This document shows, one piece after another, positions 44,889-52,183 of a DNA stretch of 64,000 nucleotides. Position 1 is the first letter of the stretch; every line of letters starts with the position of its first letter. The DNA is from Prolixibacteraceae bacterium UBA6029. GTDB lineage: Bacteria; Bacteroidota; Bacteroidia; Bacteroidales; Prolixibacteraceae. The translations under genes and the position numbers were made by a program. The stretch spans positions 62,001-126,000 of the forward strand of contig DIZL01000029.1 in assembly GCA_002429385.1 (NCBI GenBank), in the 5' to 3' direction. The notes under the pieces are model-generated. The model made no database searches, was not told where the DNA came from, and was given only the letters and a program-made list of their open reading frames with translations.

Positions 44889-44919
44889 TTTGGAAATTAC
44901 ATTCCTATATGTAACTTTG
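44889..44919 (+). promoter_or_regulatory. Bacteroidota-type promoter of rpmE
   Basis: TTTG at 44889-44892 and TAACTTTG at 44912-44919 are exact matches to the -33 (TTTG) and -7 (TAnnTTTG) consensus, with exactly 19 bases between. The rpmE ATG at 44953 lies about 33 bases downstream. Confidence 0.85.
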
Positions 44920-44952
44920 CAAGCCGTTAAAATAAAAGTAAAGAGAATAAAA

Positions 44953-45216
44953 ATGAAAAAAGGGATACATCCAGAAAATTATCGTACTGTTGCATTCAAA
45001 GATATGTCAAACGGTCATGTATTTATAACCAAGTCGACTGTTAACACTAAGGAAACAGAATTGGTTGACGGAGTTGAATATCCGGTGATTAAACTAGAAA
45101 TATCGAGTTCATCTCACCCGTTCTATACTGGAAAAATGAAATTGGTTGATACAGCTGGTCGTGTTGATAAATTCAATACAAGATACCAGAAGCATATGGA
45201 TACCAGAAAGAAATAA
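44953..45216 (+). CDS. rpmE2: Ribosomal protein bL31 type B (zinc-independent)
   Basis: An 87-residue large-subunit protein beginning MKKGIHPENYRTVAFKDMSN. The ATG at 44953 is right; an ATG at 44890 would put the promoter inside the gene. It lacks the CxxC pairs of the type A protein, so it does not need zinc. The family ending RYQKHMDTRKK is intact. It is flanked by a strong promoter and a terminator, so it is monocistronic. Confidence 0.94.
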   Translation: MKKGIHPENYRTVAFKDMSNGHVFITKSTVNTKETELVDGVEYPVIKLEISSSSHPFYTGKMKLVDTAGRVDKFNTRYQKHMDTRKK

Positions 45217-45236
45217 TTCTGTTCCTAAAGATATTC

Positions 45237-45265
45237 AAAAAGCTTCGCATTGTCGAAGCTTTTTT
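45237..45265 (+). terminator. Rho-independent terminator after rpmE
   Basis: An 11-bp stem AAAAAGCTTCG with CGAAGCTTTTT (45237-45247 and 45254-45264) and a 6-base loop is followed by further T. It lies 21 bases after the stop and overlaps the upstream ATG (45264) that was rejected for the next gene. Confidence 0.88.
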
Positions 45266-45293
45266 GTTTTTATACAATTCCTATATCACGACT

Positions 45294-46484
45294 ATGACGC
45301 AATATTGTTTGTTCGACGATTTGTTCCGAAATGAACTATTGCCGTTAACGTTCACCAAACCTGTTTCGGAATTAAGAATCGGAGTATTAACGATTAGGGA
45401 GAAATGGGAGAAATATCTTTCAATCAATATTCTTTCCTGGAAGACCCAGGCTTACCTTTCATTTAAGTTTCCATTTCTGGGAAATGGTTCAATGGTTTAC
45501 CTGAGCGGCCATGTTTGCCCGACCCGGTCGCTAGTTCAACAAATCCTGGCGTTGCAAGCGAATCAGGGAATAATGTATGAGAACCGGGTAGTAGCTATTC
45601 GGACATCAGATCAGGAACCAACCTTTGAAATCGAGAACTTCACCGGCATTAATTGGATTCATTGGGAAGAAAAACTCACTATTCTTACTAATTCATGGGA
45701 TTTATTTTCTCGCAATGGGGAACAAATTCAGGCTGATTTTGAGCTATTAACAAAAGGAAGAATTTCTGATCCAATTGCATCATCGTGTTTTGTTCAGAAC
45801 AGTGGAAATATCTTTATCGAAAAGGGTGCTAAAATTACCTTTGCCTCTCTGAATGCTTCCACTGGTCCCATATATATTGGAGCTGACACCGAGATCATGG
45901 AAGGTGTGATGATACGCGGTCCGTTTGTTCTCGGTGAGCATTCCACAGTTAATATGGGTGCAAAAATATATGGTCCGGTGACTATAGGACCCCATTCAAA
46001 GGTAGGGGGAGAGCTTAATACGGTCAATATTCAGGGCTTATCAAATAAAGGTCACGACGTATTTCTTGGAAGTTCGGTGATTGGCGAATGGTGCAATCTG
46101 GGAGCCGACACAAATACCTCAAACCTGAAAAATTCATATGTGGAGGTGAAATTGTGGAATTACACTACCAGTCGATTTATGAAAACCGGACTGCAATTTT
46201 GTGGTTTAATCATGGGTGATCACTCAAAATGCGGAATTAATACCATGTTCAATGCCGGGACAGTGGTTGGAATAGGATGCAATATCCATGGAACAGGTTA
46301 TTTGCGCAATTTCGTACCTTCATTTTCCGAAGGCGGAACTCATGGATTTCAGGTTAATCGACTTCAAGAGGTATGTAAAACTGCGGGAAAAGTCATGGCA
46401 CGACGGAATCAGATTTTAACAGAAACTGACCAAAACCTCCTTTCCGAAGTTTTTGAGCTGACAAAGAAGTACCGGAAGTACTGA
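45294..46484 (+). CDS. GlmU-like sugar nucleotidyltransferase-related protein with left-handed beta-helix
   Basis: A 396-residue protein starting MTQYCLFDDLFRNELLPLTF (ATG 45294); the ATG at 45264 lies inside the rpmE terminator. The N-terminal half has a nucleotidyltransferase-like layout (PVSELRIGVLTIREKWEKYL) but lacks the clear G-x-G-T-R loop of GlmU. The C-terminal half is a hexapeptide-repeat beta-helix (GPIYIGADTEIMEGVMIRGP and following). It is a Bacteroidota relative of bifunctional GlmU; either an acetyltransferase/nucleotidyltransferase or an acetyltransferase only. lon follows 148 bp later. Confidence 0.75.
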   Translation: MTQYCLFDDLFRNELLPLTFTKPVSELRIGVLTIREKWEKYLSINILSWKTQAYLSFKFPFLGNGSMVYLSGHVCPTRSLVQQILALQANQGIMYENRVVAIRTSDQEPTFEIENFTGINWIHWEEKLTILTNSWDLFSRNGEQIQADFELLTKGRISDPIASSCFVQNSGNIFIEKGAKITFASLNASTGPIYIGADTEIMEGVMIRGPFVLGEHSTVNMGAKIYGPVTIGPHSKVGGELNTVNIQGLSNKGHDVFLGSSVIGEWCNLGADTNTSNLKNSYVEVKLWNYTTSRFMKTGLQFCGLIMGDHSKCGINTMFNAGTVVGIGCNIHGTGYLRNFVPSFSEGGTHGFQVNRLQEVCKTAGKVMARRNQILTETDQNLLSEVFELTKKYRKY

Positions 46485-46632
46485 TAATTTCCGATATTGT
46501 AGACATATTCCTCTTAATCCTTATTTGGCATGGCTATTGCAAAATACAGCACAGTTATTTCTGATCGGGCATCTTCGGTCAGAATGTCATGGTCGAAGTT
46601 ATAATCTTAATTAAGAAAGTTAATAATAAATT

Positions 46633-49065
46633 ATGCAAAATATATTAATTACCAGCCTTATGGAAGACGACGCTGATTTTATTCCGATCTTAAATGATGG
46701 GGATGATTCAGAATTAATCAATGTAGATGTTCCTGACATTTTGCCAATATTACCTTTACGGAATACGGTTATGTTTCCAGGGGTTGTTATGCCCATTACT
46801 GTGGGCAGGCAAAAATCGCTTCAGTTGGTTCAGGAAGTATACAGAGGAAATCGTTTGCTGGGAACGGTTGCTCAAAAGGACGGTAGTATTGACGATCCGG
46901 CACAGAATGATTTGTACCAGACCGGTACAATTGCACAGGTACTGAAAATTCTCGAAATGCCCGACGGATCGACTTCTGTAATTATTCAGGGCAAAAAACG
47001 ATTCGAGGTACTTGAATACACACAGGAGTTCCCGTATTTAATGGCCAGGGTAAATCCGATGGTTGATACACAGCCACAGGATGATTCCGTTGAATTCTCC
47101 GCAATTATTGGCTCTTTAAAAGATTTGTCGATTAAAATTGCCCAATACTCGATGCATATCTCACCTGAAGCATCCTTTGCAGTTAAGAATATTGAAAATT
47201 CTACTTTCCTGATCAATTTTGTTTGTTCAAATACCGATTTGAAAGTGGAGGAAAAACAGATATTACTTGGAATAAGTGATATCAAGGAGAGGGGTATTCA
47301 GGCTATAAGCTACCTGGTACGCGAAGTTCAGATGGCTGAATTGAAACGTGATATTCAGACTAAAGTTAAGAATGAACTCGATCAACAGCAAAGGGAATAT
47401 CTGCTGAACCAGCAAATGAAGACCATTCAGGATGAATTGGGAGGTAATCCTGCTGAACAGGAAATCCAGGAATTCAAGGCCAGGGCAAAAGAAAAAAAAT
47501 GGTCTGAAGAAGCAGAAAAACATTTTGAGAAGGAAGTTCATAAGCTTTCAAGGTTAAATCCGGCTGCAGGTGAATACTCGGTTCAATTTGCCTATTGTCA
47601 AACCTTGCTGGATCTACCTTGGAACGAGTATACCGAGGATAATTTTGATTTGAAACGTGCGGTTAAAGTGCTTGATGAAGATCATTACGGATTGGAAAAA
47701 GTAAAAGAACGCATTCTGGAACATCTGGCTGTTCTGAAACTGAAAAACGATATGAAAGCCCCTATTCTTTGTTTATATGGTCCTCCAGGAGTAGGAAAAA
47801 CCTCACTGGGAAGATCGATTGCAAAAGCCCTGGATCGTAATTATATCCGGATGAGTTTAGGTGGTTTGCATGATGAGGCTGAAATTCGCGGACACCGGAA
47901 AACATATATTGGGGCTATGCCCGGACGAATTCTGCAGAATATTAAAAAGGCAAAATCATCAAATCCGGTTTTTATCCTTGACGAACTGGACAAGGTCTCA
48001 AATGATTTTCATGGCGATCCGGCATCAGCATTGCTGGAGGTTCTTGATCCGGAACAAAATTTTGAATTTCACGATAATTACGTGGATGTCGAATACGATT
48101 TATCAAAAGTCATGTTTATTGCCACGGCAAATACTCTAAATACAATTGCACCTGCATTGCGCGACAGGCTTGAACTAATTGAGGTAAGCGGATATTTGGT
48201 AGAAGAAAAAATCGAAATCGCTAAAAGGCATTTAATTCCAAAACAGCTTGAAAACCATGGAGTGGGAGAGAAGGATGCAATATTTTCGAATGAAGTCATC
48301 CAACACATTATTGAAAACTATACCCGCGAATCAGGGGTTCGTGAATTGGATAAGAAAATAGCTAAGGTTATACGCCGGATTGCAAAAAAGATTGCATTTG
48401 AAGAGAAATATAACATCAATCTAACCAAGGAAGATGTTAAGGACTATTTGGGCGTAAGACAATATACAAAAGAGATATACCAGGGGAATAGTTTTGCCGG
48501 AGTTGTAACCGGTTTGGCATGGACTGCGGTTGGTGGTGAGATTTTATATGTCGAAACCAGCTTAAGTAAAGGGAAAGGTTCTCTTACGTTAACCGGAAAT
48601 CTGGGCGACGTGATGAAGGAATCTGCAATGCTTGCACTTGAATACCTACGTTCTCATGCTGAGCAGATGGGTATTAAACCCGAAGTGTTTGACCGGTACA
48701 ACGTTCATGTTCATGTACCTGAAGGTGCAATTCCCAAAGATGGTCCTTCGGCTGGAATAACGATGGTGACTTCTATTGCATCAGCGTTTACCCAGCGTAA
48801 GGTACGTAATAATCTCGCAATGACGGGTGAAATTACGCTTCGCGGAAAGGTTCTGCCTGTAGGAGGAATTAAGGAAAAAATTCTTGCTGCCAAACGGGCA
48901 GGGATCAAAGAGATCATTTTATCCGAAGCAAATCGAAAAGATCTGGAAGAAATTAAGGAAGTGTATATTAAAGGATTAAAATTTCATCATGTCGATACTA
49001 TCCTTGAAGTTATAAACATAGCCTTGCTGACTTCAAAGGTCGACAATCCATTGAAAATAGAATAA
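46633..49065 (+). CDS. lon: ATP-dependent protease La
   Basis: An 810-residue cytoplasmic protease. It has a LON N-terminal substrate domain (LPILPLRNTVMFPGVVMPI), a coiled helical linker with QQREYLLNQQMKTIQDELGG, an AAA+ domain with Walker A GPPGVGKT at residues 383-390, and a serine-lysine protease domain with Ser706 (PKDGPSAG) and the lysine near residue 749 (GGIKEK). All domains are complete. It degrades misfolded and regulatory proteins. A small hairpin (TTCTGA with TCAGAA, 46558-46584) lies in the leader region. Confidence 0.97.
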   Translation: MQNILITSLMEDDADFIPILNDGDDSELINVDVPDILPILPLRNTVMFPGVVMPITVGRQKSLQLVQEVYRGNRLLGTVAQKDGSIDDPAQNDLYQTGTIAQVLKILEMPDGSTSVIIQGKKRFEVLEYTQEFPYLMARVNPMVDTQPQDDSVEFSAIIGSLKDLSIKIAQYSMHISPEASFAVKNIENSTFLINFVCSNTDLKVEEKQILLGISDIKERGIQAISYLVREVQMAELKRDIQTKVKNELDQQQREYLLNQQMKTIQDELGGNPAEQEIQEFKARAKEKKWSEEAEKHFEKEVHKLSRLNPAAGEYSVQFAYCQTLLDLPWNEYTEDNFDLKRAVKVLDEDHYGLEKVKERILEHLAVLKLKNDMKAPILCLYGPPGVGKTSLGRSIAKALDRNYIRMSLGGLHDEAEIRGHRKTYIGAMPGRILQNIKKAKSSNPVFILDELDKVSNDFHGDPASALLEVLDPEQNFEFHDNYVDVEYDLSKVMFIATANTLNTIAPALRDRLELIEVSGYLVEEKIEIAKRHLIPKQLENHGVGEKDAIFSNEVIQHIIENYTRESGVRELDKKIAKVIRRIAKKIAFEEKYNINLTKEDVKDYLGVRQYTKEIYQGNSFAGVVTGLAWTAVGGEILYVETSLSKGKGSLTLTGNLGDVMKESAMLALEYLRSHAEQMGIKPEVFDRYNVHVHVPEGAIPKDGPSAGITMVTSIASAFTQRKVRNNLAMTGEITLRGKVLPVGGIKEKILAAKRAGIKEIILSEANRKDLEEIKEVYIKGLKFHHVDTILEVINIALLTSKVDNPLKIE

Positions 49066-49091
49066 CTCTTAATAGTTCCGGAGATAATAAC

Positions 49092-49130
49092 AAACAGTGG
49101 ATAGTATATACTGTCCGCTGTTTATATTTT
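49092..49130. terminator. Bidirectional terminator between lon and the LytTR gene
   Basis: An almost continuous palindrome (49092-49123) folds into a long stem with two G-T pairs, AAACAGTGGATAGTA against TACTGTCCGCTGTTT. It is followed by TATATTTT on the plus strand and lies between two converging genes. Confidence 0.75.
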
Positions 49131-49141
49131 CAATAATGAGT

Positions 49142-49906
49142 TTAAATAACCGGAAATAAGTCTAGTTTTTCAAAAAGGATCATTTGAATTCTTGAAATTG
49201 CTTCCTGGTGGATGGTCTGGTTAAATGCAAGAAAGCAGGTTTGTGTTTTCTTATCAACCTTCACCAGGTAATTCAGATTAATGTAATTTGATCGGTTTAT
49301 CTGGAAAAATGCCGGTGAATTCAGCATTCGAATCACAATGTATAGATTCCGGGTGATTGTTTCAATAGTTCCATCCTGTAAATAGACATAGCAATTATTC
49401 GACTTTGATTTTAGAATGACAATGTCTCTCATTTCAATAATAAGGACTCCACGAGTGGTTGGTAGCTTAATTTTTGGAGAATCCAGCTGTGAATGAATGA
49501 ATTTATCCTGTTTCCGTTCCAGATATTTCTTATGTGTTTTTATATGGTATTTCTGAATCACCATCTCAAGGTCGGTAATGGAGAATGGTTTGGTCAAAAA
49601 ATCAAGTGGTTCTACACCCAAAGCATCATAGGCATATTGTTGATGCGCCGTAGTAAAAACAATTTCAGAATAAAAATTCTCAGAATGAATCTTATCCGCC
49701 ACTTGTAGCCCATTCATGTCGGGCATGTCAATATCGAGAAAAACCAGTTCAGGTAAATTCATCTTTACCATCTCCAATCCTTTTTTTGCTTTGGTTTCCT
49801 TTCCGATAACCTTAATGAAAGGGAATTGACGAAGATACATCTCAAGCAAATTAATTGCTTCGGGTTCGTCATCAATGATAATTGCTGAAATTGCAGTTGA
49901 ATCCAT
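49142..49906 (-). CDS. LytTR-family response regulator with canonical receiver
   Basis: A 254-residue DNA-binding response regulator. The receiver has the acidic pair Asp12-Asp13 (IIIDDEPEA), the phospho-acceptor Asp58 (ELVFLDIDMPDMNG) and a lysine in FLTKPFS. A LytTR domain follows (residues about 150-250), with INRSNYINLNYLVKVDKKTQ. The ATG at 49906 is just after the stop of the upstream gene; the ATG at 49927 overlaps it by 14 bases and is less likely. No sensor kinase is adjacent. It lies directly behind a second LytTR gene on the same strand. Confidence 0.9.
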   Translation of the reverse strand: MDSTAISAIIIDDEPEAINLLEMYLRQFPFIKVIGKETKAKKGLEMVKMNLPELVFLDIDMPDMNGLQVADKIHSENFYSEIVFTTAHQQYAYDALGVEPLDFLTKPFSITDLEMVIQKYHIKTHKKYLERKQDKFIHSQLDSPKIKLPTTRGVLIIEMRDIVILKSKSNNCYVYLQDGTIETITRNLYIVIRMLNSPAFFQINRSNYINLNYLVKVDKKTQTCFLAFNQTIHQEAISRIQMILFEKLDLFPVI

Positions 49907-49913
49907 AGTTGTA

Positions 49914-50666
49914 TTAATCAGCATCAAATTGACTCAGATTTTTTATGTGATTTCTTGAGCCTTTAACTTCGTATTCTTTACCTTCACGGGATAAGACGAT
50001 CGTACTGGTATTTCGGTATATTTTCCTGATGTATTTCAGATTAATATAAATCGAACGGCTGGCCCTGAGAAAATTATATTGACCGAGAATTTCATCAAGT
50101 TTCGATAGGGATTGATAACTCAACTCAATCTGATCATTGGTTAAATGTAATTCAGAATATATACCATCTGCTTTGCAATACAATATCTCATCCGGAGCCA
50201 CAATGAGATAACCTTTTGAGGTTTGAAGCTTCAATCTGGTATCATCAGGTATTTTTTCAATAATCTGGTTTATTCTTGTCTGAATATTGGTTTGCTTGTA
50301 TAGATTGACATTCGTTATGACTTTTTCAAGTTCATCTTTCGATACAGGTTTCAACAGATAGTTGAATATCTCCAGGTGTATCGCATTTGCCGCATTTTCT
50401 TTCGTTTTGGAAATTAAAACAATTGTTGTTTCATTCAGCTTTGTTTGGATGAATTTGATAAGTTGTTTTCCGGAATTTCCTGTTCCCGGATATTCCAGAA
50501 GAACAATGTCCGGAGCACAATCAATTATCTTTAACAACGCCTGGTCAGAGTCTGCTGCACTTTCAATATTGGAAACCATAGAGTTTTCCTGAAGCAATTC
50601 TATGGCATGTTTAAGTGATTCGGGTTCACTTTCAACAACTAATACAGAAATATTTTGTTTATCCAT
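49914..50666 (-). CDS. LytTR-family response regulator with degenerate receiver
   Basis: A 250-residue protein with the same two-domain layout as its downstream neighbour. The receiver lacks the phospho-acceptor Asp: Glu58 stands there (DIVLLEYPG), and the acidic pair is reduced to Glu12-Ser13 (VVESEPES). The conserved lysine remains (Lys106, YLLKPVSKDEL). So it may not be phosphorylated, or the Glu may mimic the phosphorylated state. The C-terminal LytTR domain is intact (LRASRSIYINLKYIRKIYRN). It ends 8 bases before the next LytTR start, so the two are one operon. Confidence 0.85.
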   Translation of the reverse strand: MDKQNISVLVVESEPESLKHAIELLQENSMVSNIESAADSDQALLKIIDCAPDIVLLEYPGTGNSGKQLIKFIQTKLNETTIVLISKTKENAANAIHLEIFNYLLKPVSKDELEKVITNVNLYKQTNIQTRINQIIEKIPDDTRLKLQTSKGYLIVAPDEILYCKADGIYSELHLTNDQIELSYQSLSKLDEILGQYNFLRASRSIYINLKYIRKIYRNTSTIVLSREGKEYEVKGSRNHIKNLSQFDAD

Positions 50667-50944
50667 AAAGGTTAATCTTCCTCATTTATCGCACGATAAA
50701 GATAACAATATCTTATTTCAATTTGGAAATAGGTTAATAAATATTAAATTTAATGACAGAAAAGCAGCTTAAAAGTCAATGAATTAATCGTATTTTCATT
50801 TGTTTATTGTTTGTTTTGAATTTATTGAATGTTTTGTTTTTTATTTATTTACATTTAGAGAGAAAACCATTCCTGAATTTGTTTGTTTCAAAGGAAAGTT
50901 ATAAAATTTGGAACAATTATATACTAAATAATAAACCTATTTGA

Positions 50945-52114
50945 ATGAGAAATGTAATTCTTCCCGGGCGTTATACCTTGCTCTTAAAATTATATATTGC
51001 CCGGGTACTTGTATTCATCCTTCTAATCTCCGGAATTCCGTTAATGGCCATTTCTTCTAATGAAGATGTAAAAGCTGTTAAGGAGAATCCTTCACACAAT
51101 GATCTTCAACGCGGGGAAAGATTCTTTAAAGGTCTTTTACCAAAGGATCGCACTTTTGAGTCTTGTGTATCCTGCCATATCCTTTCAAAACCGGATACCA
51201 TGAACTGGAATCCGTCTGCGATGGACATTGCTCTAAAGTATGTTGGAAAAGATTTTGCCGATTTTCAGACTGCCGTGATGCAACCCAGTGGAAAGAAAAT
51301 TGAAGCATCCCATAAGGATTTTAAAATCGAAGATGAAGATCTTAAAAAAGTCAAGATGTACCTGGACGAACTGGCCTCCACAGGACCTCCGGCTGCAGGG
51401 CCTACCATCAACCAATTGGCGAATTTTGTGCTCCTTATTGTCTTAATGATTCTTGCCTTGCTTGATTTGATTTTCTTTCATAAAATTAAATATAGATTGA
51501 TTACGGTTCTGATACTCATGGGATCACTAGGTTTTCAGGTAAAAATGATCACCGAGGCTGCTATTGGTCTGGGACGATCAAAAGATTATGCTCCAGACCA
51601 ACCCATTAAATTTTCGCATAAAGTGCATGCTGGCGATAATCGGATAGATTGTAAATATTGTCATCATACGGCAGAGTTTAGTAAGTCCGCAGGCATCCCT
51701 GCTATGGAACTTTGCATGAATTGCCATGCATTGGTTAGAGAGGGATCCCGCTCCGGGAAATTTGAGATTGCAAAAGTGCTTGAAGCCAACGAAACTAAAA
51801 AGCCAGTTGTTTGGGTGCGTGTGCATAATTTACCTGATTATGTGTTTTTTAGTCATGCTCAACATGTAGGCATTGCAAAAGTTGATTGTAATAAATGCCA
51901 TGGTCCGGTAAAGGAAATGGATATTATGCGCCAACACAGCGATTTATCGATGGGGTGGTGTATCAATTGTCACCGCGAAACCAAGGTGAATTTTAAAGAT
52001 AACGCCTATTACGATAGTTATCTGAAATTGCACGATCAATTAAAATCCGGCAAATTGGATACTGTAAGAGCTGTCAATATTGGTGCAAATGATTGTGCAC
52101 GCTGTCATTATTAA
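50945..52114 (+). CDS. actA: ActA: multihaem cytochrome c subunit of alternative complex III
   Basis: A 389-residue membrane-anchored periplasmic cytochrome c with six CxxCH motifs: CVSCH near residue 80, then CKYCH, CMNCH, CNKCH, CINCH and CARCH at the C-terminal end. An N-terminal helix (LYIARVLVFILLISGIPLMA) and a middle pair of helices (residues about 158-195) anchor it. Alternative complex III oxidises menaquinol and passes electrons to a terminal oxidase. The complex has the standard order actA to actF here. Published descriptions I recall put five haems in ActA; here six binding motifs are visible. Confidence 0.93.
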   Translation: MRNVILPGRYTLLLKLYIARVLVFILLISGIPLMAISSNEDVKAVKENPSHNDLQRGERFFKGLLPKDRTFESCVSCHILSKPDTMNWNPSAMDIALKYVGKDFADFQTAVMQPSGKKIEASHKDFKIEDEDLKKVKMYLDELASTGPPAAGPTINQLANFVLLIVLMILALLDLIFFHKIKYRLITVLILMGSLGFQVKMITEAAIGLGRSKDYAPDQPIKFSHKVHAGDNRIDCKYCHHTAEFSKSAGIPAMELCMNCHALVREGSRSGKFEIAKVLEANETKKPVVWVRVHNLPDYVFFSHAQHVGIAKVDCNKCHGPVKEMDIMRQHSDLSMGWCINCHRETKVNFKDNAYYDSYLKLHDQLKSGKLDTVRAVNIGANDCARCHY

Positions 52115-52137
52115 TTAATTGAGGGTTTAAGGTTCCA

Positions 52138-52153
52138 TCCCGAGTACTCGGGA
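52138..52153. other. 16-bp perfect palindrome between actA and actB
   Basis: TCCCGAGTACTCGGGA is its own reverse complement and lies 24 bases after actA and 31 bases before actB. It could be an mRNA-processing hairpin that sets ActA to ActB levels, or a dispersed repeat. No T-run follows, so it is not a normal terminator. Confidence 0.8.
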
Positions 52154-52183
52154 CTATGTTCATAAAATAAAACACAATCGTCG

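Noticed and set aside
44890..44952. 21-residue upstream extension of bL31
   Set aside because: It would start inside the consensus promoter, and the family N-terminus is MKKGIHPENYR at 44953.
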